DNA from: Lepisosteus oculatus
Lineage: Eukaryota > Chordata > Actinopteri > Semionotiformes > Lepisosteidae
Assembly: GCF_040954835.1 (NCBI RefSeq)
Contig: NC_090698.1
Span: 37,129,501-37,193,500, forward strand
Direction: 5' to 3'
Length of the DNA: 64,000 nt
Part shown: in pieces, positions 50,234 to 61,505 of the stretch
Layout of the letters: every line of letters starts with the position of its first letter
Numbering within the stretch: the first letter of the stretch is position 1
Notes under the pieces: generated by a model
What the model saw: only the letters and a program-made list of their open reading frames with translations
Told to the model about the DNA's origin: nothing
Databases searched by the model: none
Made by a program: the position numbers and the translations under genes

Positions 50234-50579
50234 CAAAAGTGGTGTCTTGAAAGTTCATTACATTGATGTTATGTGCATGTCACAGTTAAGCACTCCATTC
50301 CATCCATTGCCCCCTGTCCTCATCAGTCTGGCTCTATAGACGATAGGGGATGGACTGGGTGATGTTCCCAGGTCTGTTTGGAGAACTTCAACACATACTG
50401 TCTGGATACTGTAACTTACAGTACATACACATACTTGGAAATACACTTTCCTACTGTAAGTGGACTATATCTCAGAGAGCTAGGTTATGATGAATAACCT
50501 AGCATATTTTGATATTACAAAACATTAGGAAGAATCTATTTGTCCAGTATGTGATAAAGATAAAAACTCATAAAGAAAA

Positions 50580-51019
50580 AAAAGTGTCCATGGTGCGCAG
50601 GTGTTCAGGGGAGGTGTGGCTGAGGCAAACAGTCCGAGGAAATCCGAGGCAAAGCCGAGTGTGTAGCAAATGTCCAAGACCGGGTAATCCATCCTGACAA
50701 AAAAACAGAGTTAAAGCTGGAGCGGGATCCGGCGGAGGGTCGGGGGAATAAAAAGGGGGTAATTGGACTAGACGCTCCCTGATCTCGGACCCAGATGGTC
50801 AGGACGCCGTTGTGAAGCCTATGCCGTCAAGTCGCTCCTGGACTTGCGGGTAAGCGGGCTTCCAGGCGCCCATCTTCCAAAGCTGAGCCCCGATAGGCAG
50901 GAAAGTCTGGTTTATATATAATGGGGGGCTGGAATTGGAGGCAGGTGCGGGAGATGAGTAGGAAACAGGGAAGGGCTGGAGTGTCCCTAAGAGGAGGGGT
51001 TTACGATCATGACAATAAG
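50580..51019 (+). mobile_element. probable solo LTR C (430 bp)
   Basis: GC-rich island in AT-rich DNA, beginning TGTCCATGG (50585) and ending ATCATGACA (51014), flanked by AAAAG and ATAAG (four of five bases shared). TTTATATATAATGG near 50910 is a likely promoter box. The layout resembles LTR B, but the sequences differ. Confidence 0.55.
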
Positions 51020-52550
51020 AGCCAGCACCAGAAAAGTGAATAATGTATGATTATGGGCATGAGAAAGTAGATTTAAATGTTTATTTTAGAAAATATCTAG
51101 TGAGTAGAATAAATGGTTAAGTCTGTGTGACAGAGTCTGTTCCTTTTTAAAGTTGATCCTGAAGTGTTCTGTATATTAAATCTGCTCCCACATGTTTTAA
51201 AGATGAATATTTCATTTTGAGGCACTAAATAACTTGATGTGCTTTCATTACATTAGGTAAAAAATATGGCATCATATAATATGTTTTACCTTCCCTTATC
51301 TTCTGAAAAAAAAAGTGTATACCAGTGATGGTACAAAATATGAAGCTTCAATTCAATGTTCATTTTTTGGATTCTGTCATGCTCTTTTCTTGGTTTGATC
51401 ATTAAAAAATATAAAAATGTATATTACATAATTGTCTAGAACATACTAAAACAAAATTATGGTTCCAACATATTTTGATTAAATGATCATTTAGGAAATA
51501 ACTAGAAGCTGAATTCGATGCCATTAAATCACAAAGAATGCCTCACCACTTAAATTAGGAAGTAGAGTGCAAATGGGAACAGAATATTTCCAGATATGGT
51601 AGTAAGTCAATGTATTTTATTATTATATTAAGTGGGTATTGATATAAACTGTAATGGGTCTTCTATCACTTAACAGAATACGAAGTCATCACTGGGTTGT
51701 CCTAGGAAACGTACCTGAAATGTGAAGCATTGAGCAATGAGCAATGTTATTCCGCAATATTGTAATACAGAGTAAACAAATTTACTCTGTTGATTTGTAT
51801 TGAAGAGAATCAAGTGAAAAAGAGGCCACTATACTCTTGTAAATCTTACTAGCTTTCCTCTTTTCTTGAAGAAATTGTATTTCTTTTCATAGAGTTGAAA
51901 ATATGAAAATAACTATGATTTCAGATTTTTCTTAGTCTGTATATGCTGTATACAGAACATGCACTATGTGTACTGTGCTTTTTGATGTTTTCTGAGATTG
52001 GTTCTTTTGGGGGCATCTGCAGTTTCCTTCTTAACACTAACATTTCAATCATTTAAGTAAAAGATTGATATTCTTCTTGTCTATCTATAAAACCTTTTTT
52101 TTTAAATATCAATTATAAGAGTCATCTTTATGTTTTTTATTGTCATTGAACAATATAAATAATTATAAAATTATAAAATAGAAAATATACATAAAGGTCC
52201 CCTTCACCCCACCAAACCTCACCTAAAAAAGCAGGGTTTATATATAATAATACTGTACATAATCAATACATCTGAAAAAGTGTGTACTGTATATAGTCAT
52301 ACTGTATATATAGTATTTTATATTTATATTTATATAATTTATTATTTATATTTATATAAATATTTGTTTTCTATATTCAAATAAATTTTCAAACTTAATT
52401 TACATGTATAAAGTAGACATTAAATAGAAACATGATTACCTTTATCTTTCATTATTTTACAAAATATCACTTCTCATCCATCACTCCCAAAACATCACTC
52501 TCATCTATCTTCAAAAAGCTTATTCTGATTACTTATTCTATGTGTTATCC
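51020..52550. other. intergenic DNA, very AT-rich
   Basis: Includes TATA-rich low-complexity stretches around 52280-52380. No gene or repeat family was recognised. Confidence 0.45.
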
Positions 52551-52559
52551 ATTCCATTT

Positions 52560-53420
52560 AATAAACTTTAATATTCTAAAGAGCTACTGATTTCAGATAA
52601 CAACACCAGTGGAGGTCTTCAAAGAGGAAGATTCTCTGGGCATCAATAGAGTTGGCATTTATAAACAGATTCAATTACTTTAATAACTTCATCCCAGAAT
52701 CCTTTCAAAATAAAGTTTTTAAAAATCTCATCTGAATTTCCCATGCATATTCCCTCCAAAACTAAGAATTAGTTGTAATAAAGCTATTCCAGGAATATCA
52801 TTCCAAGCATTAGAAAATGATCCTGCTTGCAGCTCATGTCCCTATTTGGGTAGAACTTTAATTTATCCTACTTTTGACTTATCATACATTTTTGCTATAA
52901 AATGAATCAAAGCGTGGATTTCTTCAAATGTGTTTTCTTGATTCCCTCAATCTTTAAAATATTTTAAATAAATTCTTACCGTAAATGATTCTACCCTTTT
53001 ATCTGTGATTATTTGAATACCTAATCAGTCCTCTGCCTACTACTTAGAAGTGTCATCTAATGTGTTTGGTTTAAAATCTGGGTTGGTTTTAATTTCTCTT
53101 AAATACAGTAAATCCTGTTTTATCTATTCATTTTTACTAACAGAAACCCATGCATCCATACTCATGCATCCAAATACATACATTTTCCAGAATTTTTAAA
53201 TAATTATCTAACACCGGCAGAAAGAGGACTGTAATAATCGATCCTTCTGTTTGTTGAATTTCCATTTCTCTCCATTTAACTACCGAGTCCTTATTCATCC
53301 ATGTCAAAATAAGTTTTACTGGTTTTATTTGTGCTGCTAAATAATAATTACTTAAATTTGGTAATGCCGACCCACAGATTTGTTGAGATTGCTTAATAAT
53401 CTAAGGCACATATATACTTC
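52560..53420 (-). mobile_element. decayed L1-like LINE, ORF2 C-terminal remnant
   Basis: On the complement, the 53280-53380 region reads GSALPNLSNYYLAAQIKPVK, the typical C-terminal RT landmark of L1/Tx1 ORF2, followed by LTWMNKDSVVKWREMEIQQT and later W-rich segments. The remainder to about 52560 would be the C-terminal tail. Frames are interrupted, and the 5' part is absent. Confidence 0.7.
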
Positions 53421-53970
53421 TGTTCTTGGTGCTGATAACAGGTTTACGTCTTGAGGTACAGCCTTTGTAATTCGTCTCTCTCAATCTTCTGTGGTATCTT
53501 CACTCCTGCACTCTAGAGGTTGCCAGTGATTTCGCTGACAGCCGTTTTAAGCTTTATCTTGACAGTTCGAATTATTTTTCTGTAATCAATGGCAGATGTT
53601 TTTTTTTTTGGCTGACTCAATTTTGTCTTGTTTACGGTTATAACTGTAGTTTCTTTCTTCTTCAGCATATTCATTACTGATGCTTTTGTGTTTGATATAC
53701 AAAATTACACTGCTGCAGTTGTGATTGACTTTTTCTTTGCTTTTAGCTTTAAAATTGACTGTTTCTTTAACAAAAGTTCTTTTTCAAACACTGAAGTTAA
53801 AATGTGATGTTTCTAGCATTTAAAGTGCTAAAGTATAAATAGAGTGCCTTGCAAAAATATTTACCACTTTCACAACACAACACATCACCCTGTCAGCATC
53901 GTCCCCACTTTCAAACACTGTTTTCAGCATGTAGGTGTTTTGTGCATTTACTGGGACAATTATTAATTGT
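53421..53970. other. intergenic DNA, nothing recognised
   Basis: No gene or named repeat. Confidence 0.35.
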
Positions 53971-53999
53971 AGCAGTAAGTCACAAAATGATTATTTGAT

Positions 54000-54830
54000 G
54001 GCTATTAGAAAACCGACCTTTTCAGAATAACTCAGCAACGCACAGACATGAATATTAATACACGAGAATACATTTATTAATATATAAAATGTGCATATAA
54101 ACATAACAGATCTTATAGTGAGGGTTAGCAGAATACAAAAGGTATATATTCAATCACGAAGAGTTACAAACCAAGAGGGACATACATTCAGTATACCATT
54201 CATTTAAACCGTTTCGTAAATATACTTAGATTACAACTTCTACACTAGATACTCACAAGCAAGTACGTCACTCATAGGAAGTAATTCTGAGATTCAGCTG
54301 TCGACAGTTACGACCGTAGTTCACTCATTGATCAGGCGAGCGTTCCGTGGTTCACGAGGCTTGCTGCTGGGCTAACCTCCGGTGGATCCTTTGGTTACGC
54401 GCAGGCGACCTCCGGTCTCGACTCTTAGAACAAAGTAAAGTCCTGGCACTCGGACACACTGGCCGTCACGTGATTGTCTGAGCTGAGTCTGAGAATGTCC
54501 TGGTGGGGCACTTTCTGAGCCCTGTGCTGCCTGTTTTACCTGGAGGAACTACAGTTGTTCATTGGTTGAAAGTTTTGCTGGCATTCGAGACCCACATGGG
54601 GTTATCCTGCCTTACCAGTTCCTGATTGGCTGATCGAGGTAGAGGATGAGTAACAATGCTCTCTGACATGAGTGTTGTAAACAACCAGGGATGAGACTCT
54701 CCCTTGGAGTCTCCCAGACAGTAAGGCGCCAGAGATGACCATTTATTAGGGTTGCTGGAGAATCTCAGCCTTGGGAGTTGTTCCTTATAAAGAAACTCTA
54801 TCAGATACAGTAGAAAAACACCTTAAATCT
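54000..54830. repeat. GC-rich block, possible LTR in antisense
   Basis: A compositional island, with GTTACGACCGTAGTTC, GTTACGCGCAGGCGACC and GGCACTCGGACACACTGGCC, standing out from AT-rich flanks. On the complement a CTTTATAAGG box is followed by a long GC-rich region and then TTTATT-type signals, as an LTR would show. I could not find matched ends or a target duplication. It could also be a conserved element or a different repeat. Confidence 0.3.
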
Positions 54831-56055
54831 GAAACAAATGGAATGGCCTCTCTGTGTCCAGCACCACTGAGATGAGGGAGAAAGGGACTGGCAAAGGAGC
54901 AGCAAACTTAATTCCTGTATTATTAATAAGCCTTGCCGCTACAAGCAATATGTGCCTGCTTGTTATCAGCAGGGACTGGGAAGCTTGTTAGGACTGAGGG
55001 GAGGGGAAATGGATGGAGGAAAGTACAGGAAAACAGGGCCATCGCCAGGCCAATTCGAATGGGTGGGCATTTAGTTTTAATGGCGGGGGGTGGGCTGACT
55101 CAGCAGACACAGAGTAGCGATTTTTTCTGAGCTGGTCTGCGTTAAGGAGAGTAGAAATTTCCTGGTCATTTTTAATGCACATTTCATGCTCCTCCCATAC
55201 GGCCATGCAGGTTAAATGTTCCTTTGAAATAGAGTGTTTATTAAACCCTTTGTCTCTCTCTGTGGCGTGTTTCCAGTCATGGTTCCCAAAAACTGTATAA
55301 GTTAAGTCAATTGGGCAGGCACTGTTGAACTTCCTACAGGGATAGCAAAATGTTGCATCAGCTTTGAAGCTATACTTGAGCCATTCTCAATTATGGTACC
55401 ACGAAAATACAAAAGTGCGATTCTTAGCCTAAAACAGACAGACAGGGTATAGATGTAGAACAAACTGGTTGGGTTTTTCAATCCCTAGGGCATCAGGTGG
55501 CTGCGGCAGTGGTCCACAAATGGTGGTCTTTATTGGTTAAGCCGGCTCCGTCTTTAACAGCAAAATTAGCACAGCTGGAATTTGCATGTGCACTTCTGCT
55601 GTTGTTGATGTCAGGCACCCTATCTGCTTCCCTCACTTCTGCTCCATTTTTTCTTTTTCCCCAATACTAGCCACCCCTTTGATGGTGACTGAAGATGGTC
55701 CTTTGAACCATTTTTTTATATCCATTATTTAGACTACTGTTAGCCTAGTTTTCTGATTGATGAAACGGGATTAAACAATTTCTGGTACAAAACCACCTTG
55801 TGTGTTGCATTATAAACCCTGTACTGAAACCTCAGATGTGACACAGAGCCAAGCTACATTTTTTCATTCGTCATGACAGAAAAAGAAAATTTGCTTGAAA
55901 TATTAGATTAGTTACATAAATATTTTTCAATATTTCTAGAAAAATAAACGAAAACATTTTTTTTCCACTTTATTAGAAAATTCTTTTCTGGGGGGCATGT
56001 TAGCCCACATGGGGGGGCGACAGCGACAGCGACAGCGACCCCTTAGCGACAACTG
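54831..56055. other. intergenic DNA with simple repeat near 56017
   Basis: No gene found. A short (GACAGC)n run lies at about 56017-56040. Some of the interval may be old repeat. Confidence 0.35.
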
Positions 56056-56059
56056 TGCA

Positions 56060-56390
56060 GGAAAATCATGAGGAAAAATCTTCAGTCTGCTAAAGACCTA
56101 AATCTGGAATTCATCTTTCAGCAGCACAAAGTATCAGGCTACAAACAAAACATGAATGTCCATGACCAGCCCAGTCATAGTCCTGACTTGAATCAAATAG
56201 CAATTGTCAAGTATTGCAACATACAGTATATTATATCCGTCAATTATCCTCAACCAACTTGACTATCTGAATATTCCAACAATCCGATGTGCAAAGTTGG
56301 TAGAGATATGGTATACAGTATTTAACAAATCTCATAGCTTGTTGGTTCCAAAGGTGTTTCCATCAAATATTGACTTGAAAGGGTAAAAAC
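56060..56390 (+). mobile_element. fragment of a decayed Tc1 transposase
   Basis: LQSAKDLNLEFIFQQHKV and QPSHSPDLNQIA correspond to the second and third catalytic regions of Tc1 transposases, followed by IRCAKLVEIW. The Asp and Glu are lost (QQH and NQIA). No terminal repeats seen. Confidence 0.75.
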
Positions 56391-56968
56391 ATACCGTACT
56401 GTATGCAATCAACATCTTAAAAATCTTTAAAGCTTTAAACTTTCTTTGTGGTTTTTGCTGACATTTAACATATTCACGTAAATGTTTTGATTAGAATATT
56501 CACTTTAGAAAAATGTGTTCTGTACATCGTTTATAATTCAACAAAATAACACATCATTGGAATGGTGTGAATATTTTTAAAATGCACTGTATACAGTAGG
56601 TATTTTTGTTCCATATGGGGAAAGCTATAACTTTAAGTATACTGTACAGCAAATATCAAAAGCACCCTTATTGAAATTTCAGCTTTTGTTGATGTAAAGA
56701 CTGAAATCAAGACAAATCATGTCAGACCTTTTTTCACCTTTAATAAGATAGAGAGATACTTTATTGATCCCGTGAGGGAAATTGCAGTGCAACAGTAGTT
56801 TAACACAGACAACACAGCAATAGTGTAGCAAATGATACAATAATAATACAATACATACAATACAATCAGTATAGTGAGAAGTGCACTAAGAAGAGTTACT
56901 CACAGTCCAGAACACACAAAGAACAAACCAGAACAGAACAGTACACAAAAAAGTCATATTGCACAATA

Positions 56969-58602
56969 TACAGTTCCTTGCGAAAGTATTCGGCCCCCTT
57001 GAACTTTTCAACCTTTTGCCACATTTCAGGCTTCAAACATAAAGATATAAATTTTTTATTTTATGTGAAGAATCACCAACAAGTGGGACACAATTGTGAA
57101 GTGGAACGAAATCTATTGGATTTTTGAAACTTTTTTAACTAATAAAAAAATGAAAAGTGGGGCGTGCAAAATTATTCGGCCCCCTTGCGTTAATACTTTG
57201 TAGAGCCACCTTTTGCTGCGATTACAGCTGCAAGTCGCTTGGGGTATGTCTCTATCAGTTTTGCACATCGAGAGACTGAAATTCTTGCCCATTCTTCCTT
57301 GCAAAACAGCTCGAGCTCAGTGAGGTTGGATGGAGAGCGTTTGTGAACGGCAGTTTTCAGCTCTTTCCACAGATTCTCGATTGGATTCAGGTCTGGACTT
57401 TGACTTGGCCATTCAAACACCTGGATACGTTTATTTGTGAACCATTCCTTTGTAGATTTTGCTGTATGTTTGGGATCATTGTCTTGTTGGAAGATAAATC
57501 TCCGTCCCAGTTTCAGGTCTTTTGCAGACTCCAACAGGTTTTCATCCAGAATGGTCCTGTATTTGGCTGCATCCATCTTCCCCTCAATTTTAACCATCTT
57601 CCCTGTCCCTGCTGAAGAAAAGCAGGCCCAAACCATGATGCTGCCACCACCATGTTTGATAGTGGGGATGGTGTGTTGAGGGTGATGAGCTGTGTTGCTT
57701 TTACGCCAAACATATCGTTTTGCATTGTGGCCAAAAAGTTCGATTTTGGTTTCATCTGACCAGAGCACCTTCTTCCACATGTTTGGGGTGTCTCCCAGGT
57801 GGCTTGTGGCAAACTTTAGACGAGACTTTTTATGGATATCTTTGAGAAATGGCTTTCTTCTTGCCACTCTTCCATAAAGGCCAGATTTGTGCAGTGTAAG
57901 ACTGATTCTTGTCCTATGGACAGACTCTCCCACCTTAGCTGTAGTTCTCTGCAGTTCATCCAGAGTGATCATGGGCCTCTTGGCTGCATCTCTGATCAGT
58001 CTTCTCCTTGTCTGAGCTGAAAGTTTAGAGGGACGGCCAGGTCTTGGTAGATTTGCAGTGGTCTGATACTCCTTCCATTTCAAGATGATCGCTTGCACAG
58101 TGCTCCTTGGGATGTTTGAAGCTTGGGAAATCTTTTTGTATCCAAATCCGGCTTTAAACTTCTCCACAACAGTATTACGGACCTGCCTGGTGTGTTCCTT
58201 GGTCTTCATGATGCTCTCTGCGCTTTCAACAGAACCTTGAGACTATCACAGAGCAGGTGCATTTATACAGAGACTTGATTACACACAGGTGGATTCTATT
58301 TATCACCATCAGTCATTTAGGACAACATTGGATCATTCAGAGATCCTCGCTGAACTTCTGAAGTGAGTTTGCTGCACTGAAAGTAAAGGGGCCGAATAAT
58401 TTTGCACGCCCCACTTTTCATTTTTTTATTAGTTAAAAAAGTATCAAAAATCCAATAGATTTCGTTCCACTTCACAATTGTGTCCCACTTGTTGGTGATT
58501 CTTCACATAAAATAAAAAATTTATATCTTTATGTTTGAAGCCTGAAATGTGGCAAAAGGTTGAAAAGTTCAAGGGGGCCGAATACTTTCGCAAGGCACTG
58601 TA
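56969..58602 (-). mobile_element. full-length Tc1-like transposon with IR/DR ends
   Basis: The element occupies 56971-58600 with TA on both sides (56969-56970 and 58601-58602). The ends CAGTTCCTTGCGAAAG and CTTTCGCAAGGCACTG are inverted with one mismatch. Inverted repeats extend about 215 bp each (56971-57186 and 58387-58600). Each holds two direct-repeat-like sites: outer CGAAAGTATTCGGCCCCC and inner GCAAAATTATTCGGCCCCC on the left, mirrored on the right. This is the IR/DR arrangement of transposons such as Sleeping Beauty. It interrupts the 3' UTR of a LINE. Confidence 0.95.
57190..58209 (-). CDS. Tc1-like transposase, intact 339-aa frame
   Basis: The frame is uninterrupted from ATG (complement of 58207-58209) to a stop at 57190-57192. 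An N-terminal paired-type helix-turn-helix region (about 1-110, with IPRSTVQAIILKWKEY) should bind the terminal repeats. RPGRP (56-60) is the GRPR-like motif between the two DNA-binding halves. The DDE catalytic domain has D152 (WSDETKIELFG), D243 (FQQDNDPKHTA) and E278 (SPDLNPIENLW), with 34 residues between D243 and E278 (DD34E). Length fits the family (about 340 aa). No stop, frameshift or missing catalytic residue is visible, so it may still be functional. Expression was not tested. Confidence 0.95.
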   Translation of the reverse strand: MKTKEHTRQVRNTVVEKFKAGFGYKKISQASNIPRSTVQAIILKWKEYQTTANLPRPGRPSKLSAQTRRRLIRDAAKRPMITLDELQRTTAKVGESVHRTRISLTLHKSGLYGRVARRKPFLKDIHKKSRLKFATSHLGDTPNMWKKVLWSDETKIELFGHNAKRYVWRKSNTAHHPQHTIPTIKHGGGSIMVWACFSSAGTGKMVKIEGKMDAAKYRTILDENLLESAKDLKLGRRFIFQQDNDPKHTAKSTKEWFTNKRIQVFEWPSQSPDLNPIENLWKELKTAVHKRSPSNLTELELFCKEEWARISVSRCAKLIETYPKRLAAVIAAKGGSTKY

Positions 58603-59233
58603 AATATAAATATAAATGTATTGCACAAGTCCCTGGCATCTATTGCACAAAAACAGTTGTAAACAGGAAAAAGAAAAAGAACAGATGTATCAGTTTACTG
58701 TTCAGTCCAGAAACAGGTCACTGTCAGTGTTGCCTCTGCCCAGGCGCAAAGTGGATGCGTTGTACAGTTTTATGGCAGAAGGCAAGAATGACCTCCTGTA
58801 GCGCTCCCTGTCGCACCGTGGATGGATCAGTCTATTGCTGAACGTGCTCTTCATTTCTACAAGCATGTCATAGAGGGGATGGGAGACGTTGTCCATGATG
58901 GCCTCTAGTTTGGACACCATTCTCCTCTCAGCCACTACCTCCAGGGGGTCCAGGCCAGACCCAATGACAGAGCTTGCTCTTCTGATGAGCTTGTTCAACC
59001 TGTTAGAATCCACTGCTCTTATCCCAGAGCCCCAGCATACCACCGCGTAGAAAATAGCGTTCACAACCACCGGCTGATAGAACATACTGTATGTAGCATC
59101 TTACTACATACATTGAAGGACCTGAGCCTCCTCAAGAAGTAAAGTCGGCTCTGACCCTTCTTGTAAATGGCCTCGATGTTCTTAGACCATTCCAGTCTAT
59201 CGTCGATGCACACTCCCAGGTACTTGTACAAGT

Positions 59234-59572
59234 CCACCTGTCACGGATGTCCAAAGGGACAAACCGTGGGGAGCAGGAGAGCGGAAAAAGACCCATATGC
59301 GTAGCGGCGAGACGGGAAAAAGGCCCGGGCTCATAGTGCAAAGAGTTCAGGAATGCCGTATAGAAACCTATGCCCTCAGGGAGCGGACGTGGGGCGCCCT
59401 GGTGCTAGGCGGGTCTCAGGACATCCGAACGTCAATGCTGAGCAAGGACAGAGTGCAAGACCCGGAAATATATAGCCCAAGGGAAAGAGAGGGACAGGAA
59501 GGACAGCAGACCGGAAACTAGGGACAGGACAGAGAAGGAGCGCCCTCTGGCTGCAGAGGGCGTGACACCACC
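59234..59572 (+). mobile_element. solo LTR B copy 2 (329 bp) with CCACC target duplication
   Basis: The LTR (59239-59567), TGTCACGGATGTCC ... AGGGCGTGACA, lies between perfect CCACC repeats at 59234-59238 and 59568-59572. It interrupts the RT of the LINE described above and is highly similar to 41515-41844. No internal sequence remains, the signature of recombination between two LTRs. Confidence 0.93.
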
Positions 59573-61505
59573 ATCTCCACCCCACTCCCATGGATGTAGA
59601 CAGGAGTAGGTTTGACCCTTTTACTCCTGAAATCTACCACCAGTTTCTTCGTCTTTGTTACATTCAATTGCAGGTGGTTCTCCCCACACCACTCCACAAA
59701 GCTGCTGACCACTCCGCTGGCCCACCCTTGATACATCCCACAATTGCAGAGTCATCTGAGAACTTCTGCAGGTGGCATGACTTTGAGTTGCATTTAAAGT
59801 CCAAAGTATAGAGGGTGAAAAGGAATGGACAAAGAACTGTCCCCTGAGGAGCCCCTGTGTTACTTACTACCTGTTCAGACACACAGTTCTGAAGTTTCAC
59901 AGACTGTGGTCTGCCTGTCAGATAGTGATCCATGAGATCATGGAGGCACCGACTTGCATCTCTTCCAGCTTCCTCCTTAGAAGTAAGGGCTGGATAGTAT
60001 TGAAGGCACTGGAGAAAAAGATAATCCTTGTAGTATTGCCAGCCTTATCCAGGTGTGAGTAGGCCTTACAATAAGAGTAGATCTTACAGTTAAATCTTGT
60101 AACCAATAATATTTAAGTGAAAAACAAATGGATCATTTTTAGGAAAAATAATTTTAAAAAATGTAATTGCCTTGGTTGCATACGTGTGTACAAAAGGGGG
60201 ATATAACTGCGTATAACTGTGCTCATATTTAACCAATCGCATTCCAAATCATGTCCAAAGGTAATTTGCCTCGACCTGACATCACTTGAAGTGATTCTTG
60301 TTAGCCCTAAATAAAATCAGGTGTTAGGATTTCCCTGAAGTTTTTTTAGCATTGTGCACAGATAACCATGCTGCACAAGGAGGTAACAGAAGATCTATGG
60401 GATCTTATTGTTGAAAGGTACAGATCAGGAAAGGGATATTAAATAATTCTGAAGGCATTACATATATCATGGAACACTATGATGACCATATTTAAGAAGA
60501 GAGAAATATGACACCACCGGAACATTGCAAAGAGTTTCCTCCAAAAAGAGAAAGGAGAAAGCTCATCAGGGAGGCTACCAAGAGGCCAATGGAGCTGCAG
60601 GAAACTATAGCAGTAATTGACCAGTTTCTGCATATCATATTTTGTGTGTTCTGTGGGTGGGGTGGCAAGACGGAAGCCATTTCTCACAAAAAAGAACATC
60701 AAAGCCCATAAAATGTTTTCAAGAAGACACATTCAATCTACCAAACCCATGTGGAAAAATATCTGATGGTCTGATGCGACCAAGATAGAATGTTTTGGCC
60801 TTAATTTAAAAAAAATATGTTTGGCACAAAGCCAACACAGCTTATCACCCAAGGAACACAGTACCTTCTGTCAAGCATGGTAGCAGCATCATGATATCGG
60901 GCTGCTTCTCTCCAGCGGGGACAGGGGTCTGGTTAGGATAGAGGGGAAAATATATAGCTCCAAACATAAAGATATTTTGGCGCAAAATCCCTCTGCCAGA
61001 AAGATGAAGAAGAATTTCAGCTTTCAACACGACAACAATCCGAAGCATGCAGCCAACTCAATCAAGGAATGGCTTAAAAAAGGAAGATCAATGTCCTGGA
61101 ATGGCTCAGTCAGAGCCTGGACCTAAATCCTATAGAAAACCTGTGGACTGACCTAAAGAGGGCTGTGCACAGAAGATTCCCTCATAGTTTGAATGAACTT
61201 AAACTCTTCTGCAGAGAACAGTGGGATAAAATTGCAAAATCCAGGTGTGTTAAGTTGATAGAGACCTATCCAGACTTACTCCTGTAATCATAGAAAAAAG
61301 TGCAATGAATTATTAGTTAAAGGGTGAGTGCACTTATGCAACCAAGGCATTGAAAGTTGATTATTTTTCCTAAAAATGATCCATTTGTTTTTCACTGTAA
61401 TGTTGTTGGTTGCAAGATTTATTCAAGATGGAAAAAAAGTTGGACATAATTTGTCTTGATTTCAGCCTTTACATCAAAAAAAGCTGAAATTTCAATAACA
61501 GTGTG

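Larger units (their letters stand above)
56745..60106 (-). mobile_element. 5'-truncated Jockey-superfamily LINE (CR1/L2/Rex-type)
   Basis: The minus-strand 3' end carries the tail seen on + as TACTTTATTGATCCCGTGAG. The RT fragment between 60106 and 58702 reads GAPQGTVLCPFLFTLYTLDF, FSDDSAIVGCIKGG (the catalytic box in the form FSDD), then ENHLQLNVTKTKKLVVDFRS, and after a solo LTR continues as NKLIRRASSVIGSGLDPLEV and STFSNRLIHPRCDRERYRRS. The endonuclease and N-terminal RT are missing. An intact Tc1 occupies its 3' UTR. Confidence 0.82.
56663..61505 (+). mobile_element. decayed Tc1-like transposon forming the outer layer of a nested stack
   Basis: TTATTGAAATTTCAGCTTTT at 56669 is mirrored at about 61480-61499, and about 200 bp of inverted end sequence continues inward on both sides, with the left arm split by a LINE (56745-60106). 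The transposase (about 60370-61290, + strand) is frameshifted and carries stops: KEVTEDLWDLIVERYRSGKG at the start, then a broken WSDATKIECFG and later DLNPIENLWTDLKRAVHRR. Removing the insertions leaves about 1.5 kb, the normal size for a Tc1 element with long ends. Confidence 0.8.

Noticed and set aside
57343..57877. + strand ORFs over the Tc1 element
   Set aside because: Antisense to the intact transposase.
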